Positions 1 to 9,810 of a stretch of 64,000 bases of DNA are shown piece by piece. The notes under the pieces were generated by a model. It searched no databases and was not told the origin of the DNA. It saw only the letters and a list, made by a program, of their open reading frames with translations. The DNA comes from Verrucomicrobiales bacterium (GTDB lineage Bacteria > Verrucomicrobiota > Verrucomicrobiia > Verrucomicrobiales > DEV007): positions 1 through 64,000 of the forward strand of contig PBSY01000074.1 of NCBI GenBank assembly GCA_002726915.1, given 5' to 3'. The position numbers and the translations under genes were made by a program. Positions within the stretch are counted from its first letter, which is position 1, and every line of letters starts with the position of its first letter.

Positions 1-1600
1 GACGAAATCCGTCATATCAGAGATGCACGTGAAGGGTGCTTCATATCTCAATCCGGCCATTCCGGAAGAGATTCGTGGTAGCTATGCCGCGCTCGCTCAT
101 CCTGCCAGCATTCGCTATTTCCAGGAGGTCGGGATCACCGCCGTGCAACTTCTCCCAGTACACCAACATCTCGATGATTCCTTTATCCTCGAAAAAGGCC
201 TCGTGAACTACTGGGGCTACAACACGATTGGCTTCTTTGCTCCTGAAGCCCGCTATGCCGCTACGAATGATCCGATAACTGAATTTCGGGATATGGTGAA
301 AGCACTTCACCTCGCCGGCATCGAAGTTATTATCGACGTAGTCTACAATCACACTGGCGAAGCCGGCACCGACGGGCCCACTTGCCTGTTCCGGGGTTTC
401 AACAACCTCGACAGCTACCACACCGAATCCCGCTTGCCAGGTAACTACCGGGATTACACCGGCTGTGGTAATTCGGTCGACGTTTCCCACCCTCGAACCT
501 TACGGACGGTGATGGACAGCCTGCGCTACTGGGTCAAGGAAATGCACGTCGATGGATTTCGTTTCGATCTAGCGGTAGAAATGGGACGCTCTCCGGATTC
601 CTTCAAGCGACGCGCTGCTTTTTTCCAAGCAGTTAGCCAGGATCCGGTCCTCTGCCAGACCAAGCTCATTGCCGAGCCCTGGGACCTTGGTCCCGGCGGC
701 TACCAGATCGGTAACTTCCCTAACGACTGGTGTGAGTTGAATGGAAAATTCCGGGACACAATTCGCCGATTCTGGCGCGGTGAAAATGTCCTCGGTGAGT
801 TTGCCACTCGTATCACCGGGAGCGAAAGTATTTTTGCTCACAATCATCGTGGCCCCGGATCGAGCATCAACATGATCACTTCGCACGATGGGTTCACCTT
901 GAACGATCTCGTCAGTTACAATCACAAACACAACTTCGCTAACGGCGAAAACAACCGCGACGGCGATTGTCACAATCTTTCCTGCAACCACGGAGCCGAA
1001 GGCCCCACGGATAATCCCGATATCATCGAACTGCGCCTGCGCCAGATAAGAAACTTTCTCGCCACGATGATTTGTTCCCAGGGCGTACCCTTCCTTCTTT
1101 TCGGCGACGAGCGACTGCACACTCAGCACGGAAACAACAACACCTACTGTCAGGACAACAAATTGAGCTGGATCAGTTGGGATGATTCAGAAGAGGCCAT
1201 CGAGATGAGAGAATTTGTGCAACGCCTCACCACCCTGCGACGCGAAAACAGTTCCCTGAATCGTGATTCATTCTTCACTGGCAAGGTGTGCCCGAGCAGG
1301 GGGCTTCCAGATATTTGCTGGATGCGTCCGGATGGAACCACCATAAACAGGACAGATTGGAACACCAGTGAAGCCGGCGCGCTTGCCATGTTGATTCATC
1401 AGACTGAATCTCAAAAACCGCTACTTTTCTTCTTTAATGCCCGCGCGGAGGCGGTGAATTTCCATTTCTCAAAAGAGCCAGTCTGCGAGTGGCAGTTGCT
1501 CATCGATACGCAGAACCCCAAGATCTCCGGCCATCAAGCCAACAATGGAGCCACGGTGACCTTAAATAATCATTCCATGCAGATCTGGGAAGCAGTCTAA
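1..1600 (+). CDS. glgX: Glycogen debranching enzyme / isoamylase (5' truncated by window edge)
   Basis: GH13-family alpha-1,6-glucosidase that removes branches during glycogen breakdown in the cytoplasm. The frame is open from base 2. The first ATG (base 23) lies inside the conserved ISEMHVKG strand, so the true start and the N-terminal CBM48 domain are upstream of the window. The GH13 catalytic triad is visible: Asp in DGFRFDL, Glu in AEPWDLG and Asp in TSHDG. The GNNNTYCQDN stretch is typical of GlgX. The stop is one base from the stop of the convergent ABC permease gene, so there is no room for a conventional terminator between them. Confidence 0.93.
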   Translation, partial: TKSVISEMHVKGASYLNPAIPEEIRGSYAALAHPASIRYFQEVGITAVQLLPVHQHLDDSFILEKGLVNYWGYNTIGFFAPEARYAATNDPITEFRDMVKALHLAGIEVIIDVVYNHTGEAGTDGPTCLFRGFNNLDSYHTESRLPGNYRDYTGCGNSVDVSHPRTLRTVMDSLRYWVKEMHVDGFRFDLAVEMGRSPDSFKRRAAFFQAVSQDPVLCQTKLIAEPWDLGPGGYQIGNFPNDWCELNGKFRDTIRRFWRGENVLGEFATRITGSESIFAHNHRGPGSSINMITSHDGFTLNDLVSYNHKHNFANGENNRDGDCHNLSCNHGAEGPTDNPDIIELRLRQIRNFLATMICSQGVPFLLFGDERLHTQHGNNNTYCQDNKLSWISWDDSEEAIEMREFVQRLTTLRRENSSLNRDSFFTGKVCPSRGLPDICWMRPDGTTINRTDWNTSEAGALAMLIHQTESQKPLLFFFNARAEAVNFHFSKEPVCEWQLLIDTQNPKISGHQANNGATVTLNNHSMQIWEAV

Positions 1601-1601
1601 T

Positions 1602-2456
1602 TCACGACTTAACGTCGCGACGCTCGAAAACAAGCCAGCCGACTACAAACCCGGTCAGGCCAATCCCAAGCAACCATCCAGTCTGCTCCCAGAATTGTGC
1701 CCACGGCACATCCTGATACATCAGCAGCAGCCAGGCATCCATACGAGACGTGATGAAATACTCACGGTAAGGATCAATTGCAGGGAGCGGTATCGAGGAA
1801 AGGATCCGATCTCCTAGTAAAACAGCTACAGTGACAATGGTCGCAGCTGCAGGCTTAATTCGAAAGCATCCTAACATAAATGCAATACCGGTCACTGGTA
1901 GATACACGACAGAGTATCCGATGATCCCAATAAAGTAGCGAACCATGCCCTCATCCCATTCGAACAAACTTACCCTTGGCAGGTCAGGACTCCAAACCAT
2001 CATGGCACCTCCCCACCCCCGGCTAAGCACCCCAACCAACAAAGCTGAGGCCCCTACAAAAAGAAACAGAACCGTCGTGTAAATCTGGCAGGACAGAAAT
2101 TTGAGCACAAGAAGACGAAATCTCGAAATTGGCCTTGCAAGAATAAGCCGGAGGTTTCCATCCTCTGTTTCTTTAGCCAAAATATCTCCTGCCACGAGAG
2201 CAACGAATACAAGGCCAAGCAACAACATCGTGAACGCCACAATAATGAACGCCAACGTTAGGGCAGAAAAATACTCATCCACACCACCCGCTACCCGCTC
2301 GATGAATCCCTCCATGCGATCAGCACCGCGGCCTACAGAAAGAAAGTAGAAAAACAATAACTCCACCGCTAGGAACACACCAAACCCAATGTAAGTCCGC
2401 TTTCTGGCAAAGAGCCGAAACAACTCCCATCCCAACTGGCTTAAAAAAAGCTTCAT
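1602..2456 (-). CDS. ABC-2 type transporter permease
   Basis: Membrane subunit of an ABC exporter, 284 residues. About six hydrophobic segments are visible: one near residues 20-40, two around 65-95, one near 120-145, and pairs toward the C-terminus. The cytoplasmic stretch AKETEDGNLRLILARPISR after the third segment is characteristic of ABC-2 permeases of the NatB/gliding-export type. The start codon overlaps the stop of the ATPase gene upstream by four bases (ATGA), so the two are translationally coupled. The substrate cannot be told from the sequence. Confidence 0.88.
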   Translation of the reverse strand: MKLFLSQLGWELFRLFARKRTYIGFGVFLAVELLFFYFLSVGRGADRMEGFIERVAGGVDEYFSALTLAFIIVAFTMLLLGLVFVALVAGDILAKETEDGNLRLILARPISRFRLLVLKFLSCQIYTTVLFLFVGASALLVGVLSRGWGGAMMVWSPDLPRVSLFEWDEGMVRYFIGIIGYSVVYLPVTGIAFMLGCFRIKPAAATIVTVAVLLGDRILSSIPLPAIDPYREYFITSRMDAWLLLMYQDVPWAQFWEQTGWLLGIGLTGFVVGWLVFERRDVKS

Positions 2457-3358
2457 TGCCCACTCCCTTCCGAGCTACCCTGACTGAATTTAAGGTAAAG
2501 CTCTTCAAGGGACTCTTCCTTCTCAGAAAATTTTGTTATCCGTGCTCCATCCGCTACCAATTTTGAAAGCAGATCTGCTGCTGTAACTTCGGAGGGAAAT
2601 TGGAAAAATTCACCAGCCTCCTTCCCTCTCTGAGCTTTGATGCTTTCTCCAGTAACTTCAGGATTCTCCGACTCGATCACGAAATGGCTCCACCCCTCAT
2701 TGATGCCACGCACTTTCCCTTCGTAGACCTTTACCCCTCGCTGCAAGATCACCACCTCATCGCAGACCTGTTCGACCTCGCCGAGCAAGTGCGAACTGAG
2801 AAGAACAGTGAGGCCCAACTCTTCGCGCAAGGTCAAGAGTTGCTCGCGAAATTCGAAAATTCCCTCCGGATCTAGACCATCAGTCGGCTCATCGAGAATG
2901 AGAACTTCCGGTCGGGGTAAGAGAGCCTGAGCCAAGGCAAGACGTTGGCGCATCCCGTGGCTGTATGTTCCGACACGATCATGTATTCTCTCACCCAAGC
3001 CGACCCATTCGACAGTCTCCTCAAGGAGTTTTCGCTCAACCGCACCGGAATAGGCCGTCAGGATCTTGAGATTATGCCATCCTGACAAATACTCATAGAA
3101 AGCGGGAGCCTCGAAGATTGCACCCACTTTGCGGATGGCGCCATGCCGCTCCGTCAGAACCGGGCATCCGCCGATTAACACATCACCCGCGTCCGGATAG
3201 ACCATCCCAAGCATCACTCCGAGAGCCGTGCTCTTCCCGGCTCCATTGTGGCCCAGCAAACCGCATATACTTCCCTTATCCACCTCAAAAGAAACCGCGT
3301 CCAAGGCCGCTGGACGTCCTCGATCAAATCGCTTGGAGACTCTACGAAACGACAGCAT
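2453..3358 (-). CDS. ABC transporter ATP-binding protein
   Basis: Nucleotide-binding subunit that pairs with the permease directly downstream. Walker A is GHNGAGKST (about residues 34-42), the signature is SHGMRQRLALAQ, Walker B is VLILDEPTDGLDPEG, and the switch His is in LSSHLL. The 301-residue length and the C-terminal extension after the ATPase core fit the CcmA/NatA-like family that energises ABC-2 exporters. A short gap separates it from the prepilin gene upstream on the same strand, so the five minus-strand genes from 4.5 to 1.6 kb may form one transcription unit. Confidence 0.92.
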   Translation of the reverse strand: MLSFRRVSKRFDRGRPAALDAVSFEVDKGSICGLLGHNGAGKSTALGVMLGMVYPDAGDVLIGGCPVLTERHGAIRKVGAIFEAPAFYEYLSGWHNLKILTAYSGAVERKLLEETVEWVGLGERIHDRVGTYSHGMRQRLALAQALLPRPEVLILDEPTDGLDPEGIFEFREQLLTLREELGLTVLLSSHLLGEVEQVCDEVVILQRGVKVYEGKVRGINEGWSHFVIESENPEVTGESIKAQRGKEAGEFFQFPSEVTAADLLSKLVADGARITKFSEKEESLEELYLKFSQGSSEGSGQ

Positions 3359-3393
3359 ATACTCACTTAAAACGATTCCAATTCATTCGAAAC

Positions 3394-3945
3394 CTAGTTT
3401 CTTCTCGTTCCAACGGTGAACTGCAACTCCTTTTGAACGTGGCCATCCGCGTAGAGAATGTTCACCCCGTCTCCAATGTGTTGATGGAAGTTCTCCTTAT
3501 CTGACATCAGCGGAATCCCCCCGGCGTCTTTCGTGATCCCGAGAAAGTTCATGTTGCTGAGTCGCTGACCATTCATGAGACTATTCCAGAAGTAGCTCGT
3601 GCCGGTTTCTTCAAAGATCCCCCCGTGATCTGCTGGACACTTAAAATCCTGTCCATCACGCACGTATTCCGCGAGAACCGTATCCATCGCTGGATCATCC
3701 TGATTACGACTTTCCCGCGCCGCTACCATCTCGGGAAACTGGTCTCCGTTATCGAAGAAATAGCTGCTCAAGCTGATTCCCAGGTTTTTAAGCTTTGCAA
3801 TACACTGCGTCGAGGTGGCCGATTTCTTCATTCGATCCGAGACTGGAACAATGATCGCGGCAATAATCCCGAGAATTGCTACCACGACGAGAATCTCGAC
3901 CATCGTCAAACCTTGGTCAGAACGTTTCCCGCGCTTCGTCATCAC
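3394..3945 (-). CDS. Prepilin-type protein with H-X9-DG motif
   Basis: Type II secretion/type IV pilin-like protein, 183 residues. The N-terminus has a short basic leader ending in Gly, then TMVEILVVVAILGIIAA, the prepilin peptidase cleavage and methylation signature with Glu at +5. The C-terminus holds HIGDGVNILYADGHV, the H-X9-DG processing-associated motif common in planctomycete and verrucomicrobial pseudopilins. It probably sits in the inner membrane as a pseudopilin-like subunit. Its start overlaps the stop of the upstream membrane coiled-coil gene by four bases. No secretion ATPase or secretin lies nearby, so the partner apparatus is unknown. Confidence 0.85.
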   Translation of the reverse strand: MMTKRGKRSDQGLTMVEILVVVAILGIIAAIIVPVSDRMKKSATSTQCIAKLKNLGISLSSYFFDNGDQFPEMVAARESRNQDDPAMDTVLAEYVRDGQDFKCPADHGGIFEETGTSYFWNSLMNGQRLSNMNFLGITKDAGGIPLMSDKENFHQHIGDGVNILYADGHVQKELQFTVGTRRN

Positions 3946-4544
3946 CGTCGTCCTCCCATCCGGCTCATAGCCCGCTGCATCTCCTCCATCAGGGGAGCAA
4001 GATCAATTTTAGTTTCAGCATCAGCCTCTGAATAGTAGGCCTTAAAGCCTGCCTCGGCCATTTTGTCCACGAGCTCTGGATTCTCCTCTTCGAGACGTTC
4101 TCTTTGGGGGCGTCGGTTATCGTCATTCTGCATTTGGCTCAAGGCCCGCTCAACGATACGCTTTCTTTCGTCCCGTTCCATTTCATTGAAAGACTGCATT
4201 AGCTGCTCAAAGGCTCGGCCGGCCCGCTTCTCAAAGAAGTAGAGCTGCTCTTCCGGACTCAGCTGCTCAAACAACTCTCTGCGAGGATCGACTTCCATCT
4301 CTTCGCGAAGCTTATTGAGCTCTGAAACTTCGAGTTGGTTGAGAAGTTGTGCGACCTCATCGATTTTTTTAAGGCGTTCCTCGGGATCCGTCACCTCGGC
4401 TAAAGAAAACTTGGTCAAATAGCGGTTTACCTTACTCGCGGTCGGCTTCATCGAACCCGCTAATTTGACCACCCCAAAAACAGCTGCCCAAATAATAACG
4501 AGGACGACCAGTCCACGAATCAACATTAGATTCCTTAAGCTCAT
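3942..4544 (-). CDS. Membrane-anchored, charged coiled-coil protein of unknown function
   Basis: No recognised family. The 200-residue product has one N-terminal hydrophobic segment (about residues 9-30, GLVVLVIIWAAVFGVVKLAG). A highly charged, mostly helical soluble part follows, rich in Glu and Arg (for example LREEMEVDPRRELFEQL and MERDERKRIVERAL), which suggests coiled coil. The C-terminus is basic (MGGRR). It is coupled by an ATGA overlap to the prepilin gene downstream, so the two products may work together, perhaps as anchor and pseudopilin. That pairing is inference from gene order only. Confidence 0.7.
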   Translation of the reverse strand: MSLRNLMLIRGLVVLVIIWAAVFGVVKLAGSMKPTASKVNRYLTKFSLAEVTDPEERLKKIDEVAQLLNQLEVSELNKLREEMEVDPRRELFEQLSPEEQLYFFEKRAGRAFEQLMQSFNEMERDERKRIVERALSQMQNDDNRRPQRERLEEENPELVDKMAEAGFKAYYSEADAETKIDLAPLMEEMQRAMSRMGGRR

Positions 4545-4577
4545 TCTAAAAAAGAGACGACAATCTTTGCCATTTAG

Positions 4578-6125
4578 TTACAACCGAGAACGCCTTGTCA
4601 GGCGATTCTTTAATTCGGCAACAGAATAGACTCGCGTAGCAATGACGGCGAATAAATAAAATACCACGCCAACCGCCACGAGCGCTCCCAGAAGAACGAC
4701 CCGAATCACGATGTTCTTTTCGCTAAGAATCCATGGCTCACCATATTTCGCAAGAATCCACACCAGCACCCCCATGACAGCCGAGGCAATAAGGATACGA
4801 GTTACCCTGCCGGTGAAACGGGCCGTTACCTTGAGGAAACCCGCTTTGCGCAATCCAAACCAGAGCAGCAGAATATTAACCCAACCGGCCACTGAAGTCG
4901 CTAACGCACAACCAGTCGGCCCAAGCCAGAGAAAGGCAGGGTAAGCCAACACCATATTGACTGCAGCGGAAGCGATCGTGAACCGCATAGGAGTCTTCGT
5001 GTCCTCCCGGGCGAAGTAAGCTGGCTGAAGAACTTTGGCGAGCACGTATGTTGGCGTTCCCAGCGCGAAAGCGGCCAGAACCCGACCGGCTTCATTGGCT
5101 GAAGCGGCGGTGAATTCTCCATCAACAAAAAGTGCGTGCATGATCGGCACCGGAATGACGAGCATGGCCGCGGTTGCCGGCAGCACAAAGAGCAAAGCAA
5201 GCTCCATACCTTGAGTCAGGGTAACGTGTGCTCCCTTCTCGTCCCCGCCGCGTAACTTGCGAGTCAGTTCCGGAAGGAGCACCGTTCCAAGAGCAATACC
5301 GACTAGGCCGAGGGGGAGCTGGTTAATACGATCTGCATAAAAAATCAAAGCCACACCGCCCACCTGCAAGGACGCCACCGCCTGACCCACGATCAAGTTG
5401 AGTTGCTGTATTCCGGCACTGACGAGTCCGGGTGCCATGAGGCCACCCAATTTCTTCATGTCATCATCGATGACCGGCTTGCGAAAGCGGAGCTTCACCC
5501 CTCGCCTTATGCAAGCCACAACGACCACGAGTAATTGGAGGAAACCACTCACGAGTACTGACCAGCACAATACAGTGAGTGGCTCTTCGGTTTGAGGAAT
5601 CACTCCCACCAGGGTGATGATGAAAACAACATTTAAGACGACGTAGGCAAAAGCTGGAGCCCCGAAAACCCGACGGCTGTTCAGCACTCCACTGAGGGCG
5701 GCCACGAGGCAAATAAAGACGAGGTATCCAATCGTGATTCTAGAAGCAGCTACGGCAGGCCCCAGGCGCCCTCCCTCCGCAAAGCCTGGGCTCATCACCC
5801 GGATCACGGGATCCATGAAGATAAACACCAACGCACACGTGATCATCAAGATCACGAACATCACTGAGATCGTCCTCTGAGCGAGATCGTCCGCAGCCTC
5901 CTTCCCTTTCTCTTCGAGTCGACCGCTGTATATCGGCACGAAAGCTGTATTAAAAGCTCCCTCCCCAAAAATACGACGGAACAAGTTCGGCAGACGAAAC
6001 GCTGCCACCCAGACGTCAGCAGTTGCTCCCGCACCAAGATACTTCGCAATGAGCACATCTCGGGCAAACCCGAGAAGACGGCTCACCAGCGTGAATCCAC
6101 TGACCGTGAAAATGGAGCGAAACAT
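4578..6125 (-). CDS. murJ: Lipid II flippase MurJ (MviN)
   Basis: Integral membrane flippase that moves the peptidoglycan precursor lipid II across the inner membrane. The 515-residue length and about 14 hydrophobic segments fit the MOP-superfamily MurJ fold. The N-terminus shows the family hallmark SRLLGFARDVLIAKYLGAGATADVWVAAFRLPN-like pattern, with RDVLIA (about residue 22) and the Arg-rich FRRIFGEGAFNTAFVPIY loop. It is preceded by the LRR lipoprotein gene and followed by the coiled-coil/prepilin pair on the same strand. Confidence 0.94.
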   Translation of the reverse strand: MFRSIFTVSGFTLVSRLLGFARDVLIAKYLGAGATADVWVAAFRLPNLFRRIFGEGAFNTAFVPIYSGRLEEKGKEAADDLAQRTISVMFVILMITCALVFIFMDPVIRVMSPGFAEGGRLGPAVAASRITIGYLVFICLVAALSGVLNSRRVFGAPAFAYVVLNVVFIITLVGVIPQTEEPLTVLCWSVLVSGFLQLLVVVVACIRRGVKLRFRKPVIDDDMKKLGGLMAPGLVSAGIQQLNLIVGQAVASLQVGGVALIFYADRINQLPLGLVGIALGTVLLPELTRKLRGGDEKGAHVTLTQGMELALLFVLPATAAMLVIPVPIMHALFVDGEFTAASANEAGRVLAAFALGTPTYVLAKVLQPAYFAREDTKTPMRFTIASAAVNMVLAYPAFLWLGPTGCALATSVAGWVNILLLWFGLRKAGFLKVTARFTGRVTRILIASAVMGVLVWILAKYGEPWILSEKNIVIRVVLLGALVAVGVVFYLFAVIATRVYSVAELKNRLTRRSRL

Positions 6126-6172
6126 GATGGTTAAATTTTACGCCGCTCAGTTAGTCACTTCTTTCAATAAAC

Positions 6173-7219
6173 TTACTCGCCCTCTTTCCTCCCGGGGATA
6201 CCACTTTGGGAGGGTTCAAGATCGGGAACCGGCGCTCCGGGCTTCGCTTCGGGCACTTCCAATGATGGCCAAAAGACCGCCGGAGGTGCCAAATCATTAT
6301 TCCCGTCCTCAAACTTTCTTCCAATCTGCTGAATCGTCCGAATGGCTTTCACCGCATCCATACCCTTCTCAATCTTTTCCGGGTCAAAAACAAGACGCGT
6401 CAGTCGCATGCCGGCAAGCGGAGACAAATCCGTCACCGGGGTTTCCCCGATATGGAGCCGTTGCAGGGCCGTGTTGGAAAATGGAGAGAGGTCAGTCACG
6501 TTGGTCTGGTGCAGTGTCACGCTGACGAGCGGACTCTCCGACAGGCCCGATACATCTTCTATCGGAGACCCCGTCAACCACAGCATCTGCAAGGGCATGC
6601 CTTTCAGTGGATCGAGGTTCCTCACCTGAGTGTGGACAAGGTTCATCTCAACAATAGGAAGACCTTCGAGCGGCGTTAAATCGCTCACATCCGTGTCACT
6701 GAGATAGAGCTTGCGCAGCGTCGTTGCACCCTTGAGTGGGGAAAGATCGGTGACCCCAGTCTGCTCGACATAAAGTTCTACCAGCGGCATGCCCGAGAGC
6801 ACGTTGATATCCGGGACGGCGCAACCAAGCAAATAGAGCACCTGCAGTCGCATCCCGGAGAAGGGAGAAAGGTCAGTCACACCACAATTATCTAGTGCGA
6901 TTGCCTGGACCTGACCATTAGGATCGATCTGGAATTGACCGTTGCCCGTATAACCGGGGTTTGCAGCCCGGACAGCCTCGTGAAGTTTCACTTCACTCCA
7001 GATACGGGGGCGACCTGTGGAAGCACCTTGGGAAGCCGGCTTGGGCTCAAATTTCGCGGTTGGCGGCGTCTCAGCCGGCCCCGAATCAGCAGAAAGAGCG
7101 CCTTCATCCTCCTCAGAAAGAGTGACGGTTACCTCCGTCGTGTCAGAGGCGGAGGGCTCACCGCAGGCAGTAAAAAACAGGGCGACTGAAGCCATTAGGC
7201 TTAGAAAGCGGGAATCCAT
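6173..7219 (-). CDS. Leucine-rich-repeat lipoprotein
   Basis: Probable surface or periplasmic lipoprotein, 348 residues. The signal peptide ends in a lipobox-like FFTAC with Cys near residue 19. After a low-complexity acidic linker and a PxPxS-rich stretch come about eight short repeats of 20-22 residues with the pattern VTDLSPLxGMxLxxLYLxxT (about residues 115-290), resembling SDS22/internalin-type LRRs. The repeats probably form a solenoid for protein binding. The partner is unknown. It precedes murJ on the same strand with a 47-base gap, but a functional link is not supported. Confidence 0.75.
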   Translation of the reverse strand: MDSRFLSLMASVALFFTACGEPSASDTTEVTVTLSEEDEGALSADSGPAETPPTAKFEPKPASQGASTGRPRIWSEVKLHEAVRAANPGYTGNGQFQIDPNGQVQAIALDNCGVTDLSPFSGMRLQVLYLLGCAVPDINVLSGMPLVELYVEQTGVTDLSPLKGATTLRKLYLSDTDVSDLTPLEGLPIVEMNLVHTQVRNLDPLKGMPLQMLWLTGSPIEDVSGLSESPLVSVTLHQTNVTDLSPFSNTALQRLHIGETPVTDLSPLAGMRLTRLVFDPEKIEKGMDAVKAIRTIQQIGRKFEDGNNDLAPPAVFWPSLEVPEAKPGAPVPDLEPSQSGIPGRKEGE

Positions 7220-7510
7220 CTCCGAGCCTCAACGCATCCAGCCTTTCAATCAAGCGCCGTATTTTCCACTCCGGAGATCTACAGACCGCAGGAGCAAATA
7301 GGGGCAAGGCTTGTAGAGGAGATGGTCAGTGGCGACGTCATAAGATAATCGTCTCCCCAGACAACTTGGCGACTTAAATGCGATCACCGGAACCACAACC
7401 AGAAATATGAAGTCTTTGATTTTTGGGATTCGGAGCATTCGATTCATCTCCAATCTCACCTTTGACATTTCCTACGCCCCCCTTTTACTGCGCACCAGCA
7501 ACGCTTTTTT

Positions 7511-8191
7511 ATGACCACCTCTTCATCTCCTCTCGGCGTAGTTTTCGATCTCGACGGCGTTTTGATCGACTCCCACGACCAGCATGAGAGTTCCTGGTTT
7601 ACCCTGGCCAAGGAAATCGGTAAGCCAATGACCAAAGAACTGTTCAAAGAGTCTTTCGGGATGAGAAATGAAATGTGCATTCCCAACGTGTTCGAATGGA
7701 GCCATAACGAAGCCGAGATCAAAGAACTCGGCGAACGGAAGGAGGAACTCTACCGTGAGCTCCTCATCTCACGCAATCTCGATCCTCTGCCCGGTGTCCT
7801 CGATCTTGTTGAGAATCTCAAACGATCTGGCATTCCCATATCACTCGGATCCTCCACTTCCCGCAAGAACATCGAAGTCTGTTTCCAATCTACCGGACTG
7901 GACTCATACTTCGGATCTCACTACACCGGCGCCGAAGACGTCGCCCGCGGCAAACCGAATCCAGATGTTTTCCTCAGAGCTGCCGAAAAAATCGAAAGAG
8001 AACCTGCGAACTGTCTGGTCATTGAAGACGCTCACGTCGGCGTGGAAGCCGGACTCGCTGCTGGAATGAAAGTGATCGCAGTGACCACAACTCATCCCTC
8101 TGAGAGTTTTGCCAACTCTGGTGCTCACCTCATTGTGGGTTCTCTTACCGTGGTGAATGCGGAGGTCATCTCAGGGATTATTGGATGCTGA
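7511..8191 (+). CDS. HAD-superfamily hydrolase, beta-phosphoglucomutase-like
   Basis: Cytoplasmic phosphatase or phosphomutase, 226 residues. Motif I is FDLDGVLIDSHDQHE near the N-terminus, with the nucleophilic Asp and the general acid Asp two residues later. Motif II is the Ser in SLGSSTSRKN, and motif III/IV is KPNPDVFL followed by VIEDAHVGVEAGLAAGM. The helical cap between motifs I and II identifies subclass IA, which contains beta-phosphoglucomutase and phosphoglycolate phosphatase. The exact substrate cannot be chosen from the sequence. Confidence 0.88.
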   Translation: MTTSSSPLGVVFDLDGVLIDSHDQHESSWFTLAKEIGKPMTKELFKESFGMRNEMCIPNVFEWSHNEAEIKELGERKEELYRELLISRNLDPLPGVLDLVENLKRSGIPISLGSSTSRKNIEVCFQSTGLDSYFGSHYTGAEDVARGKPNPDVFLRAAEKIEREPANCLVIEDAHVGVEAGLAAGMKVIAVTTTHPSESFANSGAHLIVGSLTVVNAEVISGIIGC

Positions 8192-8485
8192 TCCAACCCT
8201 GATGGCAGGCCAACAGCTTCCAACTTGATAGATTCGCACATAGCTCTACGGAGCAGACTCGAAGACCACGCCAAAGGGTTCTTCCTCGTAGACCATGCGG
8301 TAAGGTTTCCCGCTTGAAAAATACCCACTGACAGGCCTGCGTTGATTGCCTCGCCCACAACGGTCTTTTCCCTTTGGCCTTCGAGATTACCTCATCCTTA
8401 AGGCAGAAGTTGCACCCAACCGTTGCAATTTTGTGGGTTGTGATCCCATCGCTTCCGTGTAGGTGTTGGAATCCTATCAACAAAC
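8192..8485. other. Intergenic region, nothing recognised
   Basis: No convincing gene, RNA or terminator hairpin was seen between the HAD gene and the DUF1015 gene. Short minus-strand frames exist, but they have no recognisable motifs and overlap each other. Confidence 0.4.
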
Positions 8486-9718
8486 ATGAGAGTAAAAGCT
8501 TTTCCTTCACTCGTGCCAGGCCCTGGCAATGCAGAAACCGTCGCCTCTGTGCCCTACGACGTGGTTAATACCGAAGAGGCCCGAGCCTTGGCCGGTGACA
8601 ACGCGCACAGTTTTCTGCGCGTGGTCCGGGCAGAAATTGAGTTCCCGGCAGGAACTGATCCGTACGGCGACGAAATCTACGCCAAGTCCAAAGAGAACCT
8701 CGATAAATTTCAGTCAGAAGGCATCCTCGTCCGTGAGCCTGAACCCTGTGTTTATCTTTACCGCCAGATCATGGATGGTCACTCCCAGATTGGGATCACC
8801 CTCGCCTGCCATATCGAAGATTATGAAAACGATATCATCCGCAAGCATGAAAAGACTCGACCAGTCAAAGAAAACGACCGCACCAAGCTCACTGATGTCC
8901 TCAGCGCCAATACTGGCCCTGTTTTCCTAACCTATAAGGACGAGGCCGCTATCGATGTCTTTGTTGAAGACTGGATTACCAACCATGAGCCGACCGTCGA
9001 TTTCACAGATGACGTCGATGTGCAACACACTGTCTGGCGTGTCAATGAATCGGAAGGTGGCCCGATTCTGAAATCGTTCCGCGATATTCCCCTTTCCTAC
9101 GTGGCAGATGGTCACCATCGTAGCGCCAGCGCCGCCCGCGTAGGTCGCGAACGTCGTGAGGCGAATGCAAATCACGACGGCAACGAGAACTATAATTGGT
9201 TTCTTGCGGTGCTTTTCCCGGCGACCCAACTCAAGGTGCTTTCCTACAACCGCGTCGTAAAGGATCTAAACGGTCTCTCAGTGGAAAGCTTCCTCGAGAA
9301 ATTGGCTGATAATTTCATTCTCGATTCCAATGGTAAGAAAACACCCGAGTCGAGCGAATCCCTCTGCCTCTGCGTCAACGGCCAATGGCACGAGTTAAAT
9401 TGGTCCCCCGTCGAATCTGAGAGTCCAATCGATAGACTCGACGTGGCCGTTCTTCAGGATCGCGTTCTAACCCCGATACTCGGTATCGGAGACCCCCGCA
9501 CCGATGAAAGGATCGACTTCATTGGCGGAATCAGGGGCACTGAGGAACTCGAAAAGCGCGTCGACAGCGGAGACTGGGCCGTGGCCTTCTCCATGTATCC
9601 CACTACAGTCCAACAGCTCATTGACATCGCCGATGCCGGCGAAATCATGCCACCCAAATCGACATGGTTTGAGCCAAAACTGCGTTCTGGGCTCTTCATC
9701 TATACCCTAGACAACTAG
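8486..9718 (+). CDS. DUF1015 family protein
   Basis: Soluble protein of 410 residues in the widespread DUF1015 family, whose biochemical role is not established. Family hallmarks are the N-terminal SVPYDVVNTEEARAL, YLYRQ, the central IRKHEKTRPVKENDR segment, and YVADGHHRSASAA, a His/Asp-rich motif that resembles a nucleotide- or metal-binding loop. The C-terminal FSMYPTTVQQLIDIADAGEIMPPKSTWFEPKLRSG pattern is also diagnostic. In other genomes the family often sits near serine-biosynthesis genes, but none are here. Confidence 0.9.
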   Translation: MRVKAFPSLVPGPGNAETVASVPYDVVNTEEARALAGDNAHSFLRVVRAEIEFPAGTDPYGDEIYAKSKENLDKFQSEGILVREPEPCVYLYRQIMDGHSQIGITLACHIEDYENDIIRKHEKTRPVKENDRTKLTDVLSANTGPVFLTYKDEAAIDVFVEDWITNHEPTVDFTDDVDVQHTVWRVNESEGGPILKSFRDIPLSYVADGHHRSASAARVGRERREANANHDGNENYNWFLAVLFPATQLKVLSYNRVVKDLNGLSVESFLEKLADNFILDSNGKKTPESSESLCLCVNGQWHELNWSPVESESPIDRLDVAVLQDRVLTPILGIGDPRTDERIDFIGGIRGTEELEKRVDSGDWAVAFSMYPTTVQQLIDIADAGEIMPPKSTWFEPKLRSGLFIYTLDN

Positions 9719-9810
9719 TTAACGGGCCTCGATCTCATTGCTTGGAGTGGTTTGAAATAGCCTGTAAATTAGCGCCTTAAGCTGATAAAAGCAGACCAAA
9801 AAACAACGAA

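Noticed and set aside
7250-7468. Minus-strand frame of 72 codons with one hydrophobic segment, upstream of the LRR lipoprotein
   Set aside because: The ribosome-binding spacing is poor and no family is recognised. It could be a leader but is not supported enough to call.
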